From contig CM049316.1 in assembly GCA_026874595.1 (NCBI GenBank), positions 48,982,695 to 49,046,694 on the forward strand: a stretch of 64,000 nucleotides of DNA, in the 5' to 3' direction. This document shows positions 23,521 to 36,200 of the stretch, piece after piece. Each line of letters starts with the position of its first letter. Position 1 is the stretch's first letter. The position numbers were made by a program, and so were the translations under genes. The DNA is from Sipunculus nudus. Its lineage: Eukaryota; Annelida; Sipuncula; Golfingiida; Sipunculidae. The notes beneath the pieces were generated by a model. That model was not told the DNA's origin. It did no database searches and was given only the letters and a program-made list of their open reading frames with translations.

Positions 23521-24248
23521 ATGCATTTATAGGGAGCCTGGGATTTATAAACAAAATTAAAGCGAACCCCCCACCCGCCCACAAAGAAAAGCACCTGGAC
23601 TAATTAAAAAAAATGAAAGGGGCCTCTCCATTGAATCGTTTTATACTTTTTACACTTAACAAACGCAAATAACCTACATTGTATATACATTTTATACCTG
23701 ATCTAGACTTAAAACAGAGTAAACGAGTAAAATGAAAACAAACGGCATGTACTTCCGGAAGGAAAGTGTACGCTTTCCATAGCCCTCCGGACCATGTAAA
23801 ATGAATGCAAATAAATATTAATTTTGGTTAATTTCTTCCATGTACGGATCTGTTGTACTAAACAGATAAAATTTGTCATTCTCTTGTATACCGTAATTAT
23901 TGTGCCCCAATACTCGGTATATTTCTACATTCCCATGCATTCTAGTGGGCCTTAAGAATTTCTTGCCCATCCAGGCCCTTCGGACCCGACGGGTTAAAAC
24001 CTATATAAACTAGCTAATGCTGTTTAAGACAAATGAGACTGTTACGGAGTGACATAAAAGTAGACCGAACTGTCTCGATATTGAAGCTTGCTTTGCTAGC
24101 GAATTTAAGCGGTTGGAACGCCACCAACGTGCGCAACCAACATGGGTTCGAAACTGGGATCGCCCAAATGTTTTCCCCTGAGCAATTTGTCTTCAAAACA
24201 AGACTTAAATTTGAGACTTCATCGTAAAGCCTGTTCTTTTGCCCTTTG

Positions 24249-24300
24249 ACAGGGGCGTAGCCAGCATTGAGTTAGGGGAGGGGGCCATGATCAGTGGCGA
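24249..24300 (+). mobile_element. hAT-like terminus remnant
   Basis: CAGGGGCGTAGCCAGCATTGAG resembles a common hAT-family non-autonomous end. No second end or 8-bp duplication was found. Confidence 0.3.
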
Positions 24301-24570
24301 ATCCATGCAGAATTCGTGTATGAGTATTACGAAAACTGTTATACATATACGTGAATATATATATGTATATATTATTATTATTATTTGTAGTATACGTTAT
24401 ATTTTAGCGTATGGATATATATATATATATTATTTTTCAATTATCCATCAAGGTTTTTATCACCAGAAAATCGGTGACAATATGTACGGTGTTTTGTATC
24501 ATAGTTTAACGAAGTCTGTTCTCTATTGATATTGACGTGAAGCGTCATCCTAAAGCGTTGACAGGTCTTG

Positions 24571-24574
<4 letters not shown>

Positions 24575-24607
<33 letters not shown>
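24575..24607. repeat. (TA)n microsatellite
   Basis: TA run of about 33 bp. It lies about 120 bp upstream of the SRE/CRE cluster. Confidence 0.9.
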
Positions 24608-24610
<3 letters not shown>

Positions 24611-24728
24611 GTATTCTTGTATGAAATCCCATCGGCTATCAGCTGATTTATCTGTGTCACGCATTGCGTGTATTACATCTGGTATGATCGCCATGGTGAC
24701 GCTAGCAGTCATACTAGATCACATATAT

Positions 24729-24807
24729 CCTTATATGGGACACTTGAGCCATAAGCCAATCAGAGAACCGGATTGCCGTACACAGTGCACAGGCGATTGT
24801 GACGTCA
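24729..24807 (+). promoter_or_regulatory. SRE (CArG), CCAAT box and CRE cluster
   Basis: A perfect CArG box CCTTATATGG (24729-24738), a CCAAT (24756-24760) and a perfect CRE TGACGTCA (24800-24807) lie within 80 bp. A less AT-rich stretch follows, with a good splice donor AAAGTAAGT (GT at 25005). This has the layout of an SRF/CREB-responsive promoter with a non-coding first exon. The next clear + strand gene is NEDD8, 2.3 kb downstream, but I cannot link them. Confidence 0.4.
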
Positions 24808-25009
24808 GAGTTCAGGGAGAGACGCGGGACGCTGCTTCAGTTGGGTCTTGAAGCTTGAAGAGACAGCACGCACGCACGGCAGAAAGAACATTGAAACGCT
24901 TAAACCTGCTAGGAACGGCATAGAAGCAAGCTTCTACATGAGGCAAGGGCCCAGCTCACGAGATCACAGCCGTGCTGCCGACAGAGCATCGTATTGGCGG
25001 TAAAGTAAG

Positions 25010-26631
25010 TGCGCACGCGTCACCTGCCGGCCTAGTTCAGCTTGACCTAGATACATAATCGCTGTAAGCCGTGAAACAATTGCTACACGCGTAAGGTCAA
25101 GGACTCTAAGCTCATATGTAAACAAAGAGAGCTATTACCATTCTTGTGAACGTAAACCTACCCGGGTCGCTGTCAAGCAAGATCAGTTGAAGATCGCTAA
25201 ACTCAGAAAGAATATATGGTACTAACCATACGCTAGATTCTACACAAAACAGTAACCAGAGATCTCTGAAGGAACTGGACTTTATTGTTTTTATACAAAC
25301 CATGGACTCGGTAAATATCCTGTATTTTTAATGTGAAGGACTGTCGTATTGACACATCAACGCACACACACTCACATCTATGTCTCTGTATGTATTGTCT
25401 TGAATTATATTTGTGAATTTAACCTGATGTCTCATAGTTTCTATTGATCTGGGTGTATGATTATCTGGTATTTTTATACACGTCCTTAAAAGAACCTGGA
25501 AATGTCACCTGTAATGACCGGGATCTAATTTCTTGATTAGTGAAATCAAGTGGCAAGCGTAAACCCATCCTATTGTTTTATAGGATATATCCGTTGTAAA
25601 GTTATCACGTTAAGTCAGGGCTGACAACGATATATACACGAAAAATGTCAGGACTGTGACTCATGTTGTTTTAATTATCATTGTCAGCTCATAATAATGC
25701 ATCAATAAAAGTGGTAAAATCTCCTTATTTATAAAGGTTAAAAATATATCCAAATGCAATAAAAGGAGCCAAACAGAACATAACTATTAAAAGCAATATC
25801 AATAATACAGTTATCCATGCATATTACACATCAGAATGAGTTCATGTTGTTAAATGGCCAAGTATATTTCCCACTTGATTGTCCTTAGATAACAGAACCA
25901 CTCTATGTCTACTCAACCCTGGCATTAACTGGCATACATATACACAACATATATAAAACAATTCATAATTATGACTCGTTTGTGAAAAAAGGGATATGTT
26001 CAAATAAGCTGTCACGGATGTTTTCAGGTGTGACAGGATCAAAGTTATAGTGGTTGTCTTTATTGGACTGTTATCACTGTTATCAAGAAGAAAGATATTT
26101 TGTTTGATAAAGGGTAATATGTGATAAAAGAATACTGGATAAAACTTTTTGCAATAACTTCAAGATAATATTTAAAATATAGTTTACCCACATGTGCTTT
26201 CAAGTATTTCTATTTTGTGTCAAAACAATAATTCAGCAAATGTTTCAAGGCCTGATACTACAAACAAATATGTGCAATGTTCATATATGATGATGACAGC
26301 CAGTTTTGACTTTCCATAAGAGAAAAGTACATAAATTTTAACATTATGTAATAATATATTATCATTAGTGTAGCTATCATGCACTTATATATATATGAGA
26401 ACCAGACTAGATATATTTTGTTTGCAGTTTTTCCTTTAATAAATTTAACCAGTTGACCTTTCTAATTCTAGCATGACTGATACTTTAAGTGAACCATACC
26501 TCTATATATTATATTTTTTAAAGTAATTGAATGTAATTAATTACTTTGCCAAAGTAATTGTAATTTAATCATTACTTTAAAAAATTAAATTAATTTATAT
26601 TTGTAATTGGGGTTTTTGAAAGTAATTATAA

Positions 26632-26695
<64 letters not shown>

Positions 26696-27134
26696 CATTT
26701 GTGGTTTCTCATGCTCTCTTATATTATGTATGGATGGCCATATTATGGATAGAATTTCTGAACATTTATGTTCTGTTTGACTAGGTCTGTTGGTGTTATT
26801 CTTAATGCAGTTGGGTCTAGTCCTGTTGTGGTCATTTTCCATTTTTTATGATTAGACAACTGATATATACACTCAATAATTAAGTTAATATAACCAATTA
26901 GTTCGTTGGAGTAATAAACTGGTCTGTTGGTGTCATTCTTAGTTACGTTGGGGTAATTCATGGTTCCGTTGGGGTATTTGGTCAGACCATCTAAACACTT
27001 CCCTGACTTACGGTAATCAATGGTGAAATCAGAACGTTGAGCGCTCAACAGTGTTCGCACAAAGATTCTTCGCGGGTTTTGAGGTCACACCAGTGCATAG
27101 GGATTCCCCGAATGTTAAAAATTGCTTTGCTTTA
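25010..27134. other. Low-copy AT-rich DNA between the SRE/CRE cluster and NEDD8
   Basis: No gene is identified. An ATG in good context (25302) is followed at 25311 by a donor-like GTAAAT, which is too little to call an exon. Degenerate GTTGGGGTAATTC repeats occupy 26770-26990. Confidence 0.4.
26633..26691. repeat. (TA)n microsatellite, the longest in the window
   Basis: About 59 bp of TA, preceded by AT-rich near-palindromes of AAAGTAATT/AATTACTTT at 26520-26580. The short open frame across it is meaningless. Confidence 0.9.
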
Positions 27135-27215
27135 TTACCGCCATCTAGCGGTAAAATGAGGAATAAGCCTGACTGTGAGCGGAATAACCCAATAACCGCT
27201 AGTGACCTCTGGTGG
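27135..27215. promoter_or_regulatory. YY1/CTCF-like motifs just upstream of the NEDD8 start codon
   Basis: TTACCGCCATCTAGCGGTAA at 27135-27154 has 7-bp inverted arms. Its minus strand reads CTAGATGGCGG, close to the YY1 core and to the CTCF core. A second CTCF-like match lies on the minus strand at 27196-27215 (one mismatch to the core by eye). A third, CAGCGCCATCTTG, lies at 27531-27543 inside intron 2. The first two sit 50-130 bp upstream of the NEDD8 ATG, where YY1 sites are common in housekeeping genes. Function is inferred from motif and position only. Confidence 0.4.
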
Positions 27216-27261
27216 AGATTGAGAATATCCCTCACCAACCGTAGCTCAAGCGAACATCAGG

Positions 27262-27279
27262 ATGTTGATCAAAGTGAAG
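27262..27279 (+). CDS. NEDD8: NEDD8 coding exon 1 (MLIKVK)
   Basis: The start codon at 27262 is followed by five codons and then a donor GTAAGC at 27280. The exon lies in a locally less AT-rich stretch that also holds two YY1/CTCF-like motifs. The 5' UTR probably extends upstream without another intron, but no transcription start can be fixed from sequence alone. Confidence 0.93.
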
Positions 27280-30200
27280 GTAAGCCTTATGAATCGTGCC
27301 ACTGCATGACTGTTATATATCGATCGTGAAATTCTAAGTATTTAAACTAATTCTGATGAATTATACTTTTTTTTCTTATTTTTCATTTCATGTGCCGCTG
27401 ACAACAGACTCTTACCGGCAAAGAGGTGAGCGACAATATAAGAAGTTAATGTTTGGCTGACTCACAAATGGGGTGCCGTACCTCAAAATATGTCTTCAAT
27501 ATTAATTACTGTAAAACCGCTATGGAACCTCAGCGCCATCTTGTGTTCTTTTAGTGAAACACAAGTTTTGAAGAAGGCATAACAGAATAATTATTAAAGT
27601 TGTAAATAATTGTTATTATATCAAAGTGGATTGCCAATGAGGGTCTAGGGACATATGCCCCCCCCCCCCCCCTTTTTGATATTTGCTGCTGGCCTCATGT
27701 CGGCTGCCCGTGGTCAGTGTTGGCAATTTAGGCTGCCAGCTAGAGTGAGTCACAGACTGACACTGACTCATTTGTCAACCATTTCTGCCGCGATGTGGAC
27801 CAGTAAGAACCATCTGTTGGCAGCCGGGCCTCTCAACACTTAGTGCATATAAGCCTGTCAGCAAAAACTACATATTTTTGGCTCCGTTTGCCTACATCTG
27901 CATATACAGGAACTCAGACTGAGGGGGACTTTTTATTACATTTTAATTTCCAGAATCTTTCTTTGAACTTGGAATATTCAATGCTGCTGGTATTTTACTC
28001 TTGTTTCTGCCATTTCTTTAAAGACTAAATTTTCAATAATATGTTTATAATGTACACAATTATTTAAAACTCCACCTCACACGTGCCTGCACAATCCCTC
28101 AAACAAAAACAGTCGGGCTATTCACATCACCCTTCATACACATTTGATCAAATAAATGATAATAAAAAAAATCATATAAGTTGACATTATCTGCTGCCCT
28201 AAAATTCATCACAACATCTGAAAAAATATCTGATCAATATCTCAGAGGACCACTATATGTAGACCCAGTTGTGGCTCTGTTGTATACGCGGATTGGAACC
28301 AGCCGTTGACCTGTAAATCAGCTGGCTAGAAGAAAAAATTGCTGGCCAGCCGGCTTAGCCGGCTCAGGTCTAAGAACAATGGTGATGGCTGAGTGGATAA
28401 CATTGTGGCTGGCTAGCTGGCTGAGCTGTAAAGATGAGGCAAATATTTAATGGACAAAATGTTGTCTCAGATTAATGCAATTTTATTTATATGTACAATA
28501 ATATGAAACAAACTTAATGAATATTTTGACAAGGTAATTACCCTTTGGATAAATTAATTTTGTTCAATATCACACCAGGCGTGTACAAGGACAGTGAGTG
28601 GTTACGTGAAGGATGGGGGGTTCCCCCATTGTGTTTTCAGATCTGACAATATAGCATGTTTTGGTGAAGCTGAGTGCTTATTTGATCGGATGATAATTGT
28701 TATGATTTTTCCTCATTTCTTTTGACAGACGTTGGCGACACATGAATTATTTGATCTCAACTGATATAACATTACATTGTTAAAAGCATCTAGGAAAATG
28801 GAAGGTTTTAATTCAGCTGTTGAGATATATAGATATCATTGTTTGCATCCTCTGAGCAACTGTGCAACTCGTGTGCTCACTTGCATGACCGATCAACCGG
28901 ATAACCGTTTTTCGTGTGCGGAACTTAAAGTGTCATGGCTTGACGTACTGTTTGCTTCATTTTTAACTGTATCACAGGGGGTTATGTGAAAGGGCAGTAA
29001 ATTTTGTCAATATATATATATATATATAACTCTATAGAAAAACAACACTGTTAATTCACAACAGTCTGTTTCAGGGGATGCGACCCGATCATCAGGTGAA
29101 TGTGGTTAGAATATATATATATATATATAGTGTACAGAAAGTCATTCTTCACCCGCGAGTGTCTCTAAATAATGGAACCCCAGCCAAAGAGTTTTTATAA
29201 TAATCATGAAAATTTGATTACTTAAAACACATATTGTGAATTCTTCTTGATGTAATGTGAACAGACCAACTCACTGCCACAACCACAAAATCCCTGATTC
29301 CATTTTGCCTAGACTGAAATTGACATGTTTTTTTCCTGCGCAGAACTTTTTCGGTCGCAATTGTATACGTAATTTGTCACGTGTCTTAATTGAAATAGGA
29401 AATCTGTCATGAATTTGCAGGTGTCAACCTCAATCATCCCCATGACCTCTGTGACCCTTGATATGTTCATGCCGCAACATGTATGTCAGTGGTTGAAGCA
29501 GCCAGGTCTGCAGCTGTTTGACACTGATTTGGTCTTGCGTTTTAACTTCAAATTGCAAACCAATCAGACTCACTTAAAAGTTTAGTTTCCACTCAAGGAT
29601 TTTATGACATTTATCTATAGGTGTTTACGTGAATGACATTTGTAGCATGATTATAATATGACATAGAACTTTATGAGCTGTCGATGGCTGCTGACATTGT
29701 TTCAAGGGTTCTGTTATGGTAGTAACTATTTACATGATGAAGTATGCAAGCGAATATCCTTTTTTCATCAGCTTATCAGTATTTCACTGGAGGCTGAGTC
29801 TGTGTTATATAATTGGCTGTGGCTGGTGCAACTCGGCGGCTCAAGAAAACTATCAACAGCAGCTTGCTTATAAAATAACAGCGGCAGCTGGTGCAATTCG
29901 GCGGCGGCTCCCAGGTCTGATGGGAATGCATACACTATTAGACGATGGTGAGCCTGGGTTATTGTTTCAGCTAGTGGTGTGCATTGCATGTGTTACATCA
30001 ACACTGCTAACTTCCTGACCCATCGTGCTGAATGTGACACACGTACCTGGCACAGGCTGGCCAGCTGGAACAATCCAGTATGTAACCCTGGTAACAACCT
30101 GTGTAGCCAGTGGTCTTGTGTAGCCAGTGGTCCAGTTACATGGATACTCACAGCAGTGATGATGTAACACATGCACTGCACACCACTGGCTGAAACAATC

Positions 30201-33200
30201 GCCCAGATTCACCACACTTAAGATGCATGTATTTAAACTTGGTGCATCCTCAGAAGATGCATGCATTCCTGTCAGCTAGATAAATGAAGGCAGGGCCCTG
30301 TGGCTCTGTGTTTTCAACAGAGCTGCAACTGGGTCTACACTGAATGCATCTAAAAAATAATAATTGCATTTCCCTCAGTAAATATAGGGAAAACTATAAT
30401 CAAACTAAATCTTAAGCACTTAGTGATGAGGGGCCCGGCAGCTGAAATGGTGCTCTCCATCTGGGCCAATTGTTGAATAGGTATCATCAGTACTCCCTCT
30501 GTGGCTCACTTGAGCTGGCGGCAGAAATCACCTGCCGCAGACCGCTGGCAGATGACATGGTCTTTTTGAGACCACGGGCCGATTTCAATGGCGGCTGACA
30601 TGTCCCTATAATGCCAATGAGAACATAAAACGTTTTACTGTGTTGAGCTGAAACATAATTTGTTGCAGAATCCACTACTAATATACAGTCACAGTTGTGG
30701 GAATAATGTGTACAATTAGGCTTTGTTATGGTGATATGGTATATAGAAATCACAAAAAAATTCTAAAAGTGCTAATCATAAACTACCTCTAGTCATGTCT
30801 TTGGCAGTAAATGAGTCTTTCCAGCAACATTACCATGTTCTTACCTCGATATACTAATGAAACATTATCCCTTAAAGATCCTTGTAAGCCCACTTTTATT
30901 TAAACATAAACTTTTTGAACTTGTTGTGAGGGGACGTTGATGGACTGGCACCCTGCACTGACCCCTATTAATGCCAGCTTTTTCCAGTTCCATCAGAGAT
31001 AATATCAGAGTGGGGTCCCAGTCTAAATCCTGTTGTGAAGGACTGTGGGACTTCTCATGTAACATGGAGGCTTCTTCTCTATGTAAACATTAGCATTCTT
31101 GGTAAAATTATGGATATGTAGGATATTTGAGCATCACATTGATGCTACAACCTTTCAGAAGTTTCATGACACATTAGGACAACATAAAGGTAATTATTAG
31201 CTCAGCTGACAATAAGTCATCTGAGCTGTAGATGTGGTCCATTGTCCGTCGTCCGCCTGTTTGTCCATCGATCTGGTAGACTGGCACGTTTTGAAACTGT
31301 CAGACCTACTAATCAGAACAACAAAATTCTGCATACTGTTAGATGTCCCCAAGATCACCTACCAAACCAAAACTTGCGTCACTGCGACCTTAAATTTTGC
31401 CCATCTCTGACCATGGCACGTTTTTTTCCCTGTGAGTACTGTTGATTCCATTTTCACAGCATGTAAACGTAAGTATCTAATTTGTTTAAATCTGAAATTT
31501 GAAAATAAAAGCTTGAAATTAATTCTAGCTATTGAATTATTTTACTTGAGGGTCTATTGTAGTTACTTGGGTAGTCCAGATACAGGCAGCCCACTCCTGG
31601 TCACTGGAAGTCGGCTATGCCAGGGCTCCTGATTTGTTACAGTCACTGGGGGAGATCCCTTGCTGTTACAGGTGTAGAGTTATTCTCATATTAAAGTTTT
31701 TATCCCTGTGATTACTGTTGATTCAATTTTCACAGCATGTTAACAAAAGTATTTAATTTGTTTAAATCTGAAATTTGAAAATAAAAGCTTGAAACTAAAG
31801 CTAGCTATTGAATTATTTTACTATGGGGGGGGGGTCTGTTGTAGTTACTTGGGTAGTCAAGATGCAGGCAGCCCACTCCTGGTCACTGGAAGTTAGCCAT
31901 GCCAGGGTTCCTGATTTGTTACAATCACTGGGGGAGATCCCCTGCCATGACAGGTGTAGAGTTATTCTCATATAAAAAGCTAGCTATTGAATTATTTTAC
32001 TTGGGGGGGGGGGGGGGTCTGTTGTAGTTACTTGGGTAGTCAAGATGCAGGCAGCCCACTCCTGGTCACTGGAAGTTAGCCATGCCAGGGTTCCTGATTT
32101 GTTACAATCACTGGGGAGATCCCCTGCCATGACAGGTGTAGAGTTAATCTCATATTAAACCGCCCCCACCCCCCACCCCAACACTACCCACCAAGTATTA
32201 TGCAGTAATTGTTATTGTTTGCACTGATCTTGTTAATTGTAATGCAGTTTCTACTCCAATAAACAAAACTTTCCTTGAAAAAGTAATTCAAGGCGTAATT
32301 TAAAATATGCCATGTTTCGTTAATGTAGCATTTTTAAAGAAATTTTTGTTTTATATGATTTTAACCACTTAAAATAGAATTAGACCAATCAGTTTGCATA
32401 AATATATAAAATATTAAGCAAATTATGGATAAATAAAGACACAATTTAAAATTGTGAAATCTGAATCAAGTATTATTTTTAGCTCAGCTGACTATAAGTC
32501 ATCTGAGCTATAGTCGTGGTCCATTGTCCGTCGTCCATCCGTCCGTAGATGTGGCACGTTTTGAAACCGTAAGACCTAGGAATCCAAAATTCGGCATTAT
32601 GTTAGATGTCCCCAAGATCTCCTACCAAGCCGAAAACTGGGTCTTTGCGACTTCATTCCTTTGAGAAATTAAGGAAAAACCTCAATTTTTTATTAAAAAC
32701 CTATTTTAACACTACAGGACTGCCTAATATCAAAACCACTCATCCGTTTTTCCTCATATTTACCATAAGTATTCCTCTATATAGTTCCTATATACATGCC
32801 AGAAATTATATCTGTATTATATAATTTAAAAAAGTTATGGGCCCAAACATAATGCATTTTGTAAAAAAATTACAAAAGATATTTGATCACTTAACACAAA
32901 ACATGTTAAAGCTATTGACTTTTTTACAGTAATATAACTTTAATTAATCAAAATTAAATTGTATGACCAAAATTAGATTAAAATCTTTTAAATTTTTTAA
33001 AATATTAACAAAAATAAAAAATTTGTACCTTTAATTTTGCTCAACTTTGACCGTGGCACGTTTTTTTCCTGTAAGTACTGTGGATTTAATTTTCACAGCA
33101 TGTTTTTGTTAGCATTTTGTCTGTTAACACCAAAAATTTGAAACCATTTGATCTAAAAATGTAGTTTTTATTCAAGTTTTCAAGCACCATGTAACATTGT

Positions 33201-36200
33201 TTACATCAAGCTAGTGTTATGCAGTTTGCAAAAGCTCAGCTCCCCAGCTTCAGCTCTAAGTTCCTTAAATTTGGCATACAATTAGATGTCTCCAAAATCC
33301 CCTACCATGCCAAGAATTTGGTCACTAGGACTTAATACCTTCGAGATAATAATGAAAAAACTTCGTTTTTCCATTACAAACCCATTGTTACACTTCAAGA
33401 CTGCCTAATATCAAAACTACTGATCTGACTTTAATCATATATAATATACATCTTTTTCTATACATTTTCTATGCGCAATTCCAGAAATGATGTCAGTATT
33501 ATGTAATTGTTTTAAGTTATGGGCCCAAACATAATGCACTTTGTAAAAAATCAAGAAATATATTTACTCCTTTAACAAGGGGATTGCTGAAGCTAGAGAT
33601 TTTTTGTCAGGGATGTAACATTATTTAATCAAGATTCAATTGAATACCCAAAATTAGTTCTGAATTGTTCAAATTTTATAAGTTATTAGTATAAATATAA
33701 AATTAGTACCTTAAATTTTGCCCAACTTTGACCATAGCACGTTTGTTTCCTGTGAGCACTGTTGATATAATTTTCATATCTTGCACACATAAGGATTTCA
33801 GCTTTTTAGTTTAGAAAGCTGAAAGAAATTGGCCAAAAATTGTAGCTTTTATGAATGTTTTTATGAGACCATGTCAGACCTTGACTCTCTCCAGCCCCTC
33901 TTGAGTCACCTGTATGTTGACCTTGTTGAACTTTCAGCAAATTATGCATGCTTGAGGTGAGACAAAGACTGGGGCAGCCTGGCAGCTTATGGTCAGCCAC
34001 AGTTGATCCAGGTGTCCAACCCAACTCATCTAGTAGTTTTAACCAACAGCATAACTAAACAATAAATTAATAAATTTTTATTTGTTCTTAATAACAAATT
34101 AAAGAAAAATAGAAAAGGAATTTGTTAGTTTATAATAACAGGAAATTAACTTGCAGTTACTGATGATATAAGAATCTTGTATCGATGGATAGAATGTCAT
34201 GTATTCCAAATAACACCATGCAGTCACCTATGGTATTTTTCAGTTCAATTTTAATGATAAAAAGGTAAATCATATTATTCATTACTAATCATTAAGGATC
34301 ATATGAAGGAAATTAATGATAGACAAAGATGCAGTTGATAATAGTAATCTAGATTCCTACTGTGTCTAGTGTGTACATTGATGTGAAATTAGTCCAAAAT
34401 GAATATATTACATTTATTTTTCTAAATATAAATAAAAGCCATAAAACCAGGTACTTATGATCATTATTTAAAGGTGTGAATTTTGTATATTCTGGATTCT
34501 CAACATCATTGTTTGGTGAAAACTGTGCAATTATATTTAAATACGAATATGAATATGTACTCCATCATAAAATTTCTTGCATAAAGAATGGGAATTCAGG
34601 TAAAAATGAAAGTATATGAATACCAGTGCAAATACTTTCAAAATGTATTCATGAATGCATTCATGAATATATTCTTTAATATTATTTTAATAATCATTTC
34701 AGTTATATTTCAATTACGATTCTCTTATTATTTTTAATAAAAATTATATTTGGGACAATATTTGTAATTTTTTTTTAATATATAGTTAAACTTATATTAT
34801 ATGTTCTGCTTATAAGTTATATGGCCAAGTCAAAATCTGTGTGACAGTAGTGCTCCATTTGTTAATAAAATAAAGGAAATCAATCCTCTTCCATGTCCCC
34901 AAAGGTACTATCAAAATCATACATAAGCTAAACAACAACAACTCATAATACAGCTTATATTTATTACCCCACAAAACGAGCATGTGCCTCATTTCTAAAT
35001 CATATTTTTTTATCATATATAACAGCTGAGCGCCGTGACCCATAGGTCCCTTGTTTTATATTTATTGTTTTGCAAATTTAAAAGATATATTTTTGTAGTA
35101 AAAAAATAAACATACACATTTTTATGCATGATGTGGTGTTATCTGACAAGATTGTGATTTATGATGATGCAATTTAGAATTATGAATCAACTTTTATATT
35201 TAGATAATATCTAATACTTATAAAAGGAATTCTGTTCACGTTTGTTTGCAATGTTCTCTAAAACCGCATTGTGTACTATAGTGTGCCATACATCATTTTA
35301 AAGGTTATTATCCCCGCAGTGACATAGGCGTTATGAAAAATAAATAATTTTTAATATACATATAACTTTGAGTGATTTTTTCCGTTTTTTTACCGAGCAC
35401 AGCCGAACTGCCTTCGGCAATCACCGGAATGCTTGCATCGTGGTCACTTAACCTCTAACACTAAGGACTATTGTTCATATGAATAACACTTGCTTTCAAT
35501 GAGGGATTTGACCCACGTGCGTGGTCAGTAAAAGAGAAAAACACATTTCTCGCTTTATGAAATGGAGAGTTCAACCCAGGAGGATAAATGAAAAAACTCA
35601 TTCAAGGTCCCAATTTCAGGAACAAGGGATTCGGACCAACTGCATGGAGTCCCGTTGGGTCCGCTTCTGCTAATTACGATGTATGCATATTTCTGTTTCC
35701 TTCTTCAGGAACAGTTTCCTTGCAACGTACATATAATTAATCTTTCAACCTATTCTTTATACGTCCAACGATAGAAACCAGTCAAATATCAACGAAACAC
35801 TGTATGCCTCCGCGTCTCATACCGGTTTGCAATGTAAACCATCACTGACCAGGTCTTCAAGGTTAACATACCAGGGTAGGATTTTCGCACGAGCACAGCG
35901 CCACAAAATAACAGTAAAAAATATTTGTACATATCGTATTCCCAGAGTACCCCACTAAAAATCTATATTTTCTTTTAATTTTCATAATAAAAAATGAGCC
36001 AACATTCAATATCTCAGTAAATATATCTCAAAAAGCCCGGTATACCGGGTTTATCAGCTAGTATGTTATATTGAAAATGTATAGAAATATAAACTTAAAA
36101 TAAAAAAAAAAATTGATGTGATACAAAGTGAGGATCTAAGGCCAAAAAAATAAGGTTTTGTTCTCAGGCATTTTTTGTCAGAAATCAATGCGGGCGGGCT

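Noticed and set aside
24054-24200. Functional tRNA gene
   Set aside because: The anticodon stem pairs, but position 33 is not T, the T stem does not pair and no acceptor stem is found.
25302-25310. Start-codon exon ACCATGGACTCG with donor GTAAAT
   Set aside because: Three codons with a weak donor are too little evidence, and no matching downstream exon was recognised.
28729-28764. Alternative NEDD8 exon after the strong acceptor at 28728
   Set aside because: It would encode TLATHELFDLN then stop. Only the first two residues match NEDD8, and no donor follows; most likely a cryptic acceptor.
32606-32824. Recurrent ~70-residue frame starting MSPRSPT in five family-A copies (3155, 32606, 42350, 51825, 56435), with related frames at 54808 and 57119
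   Set aside because: It is shared because the DNA repeat is shared. Differences between copies alter amino acids freely, the frame has no initiation context or partner domains, and it ends at random points. I treat it as non-coding core.
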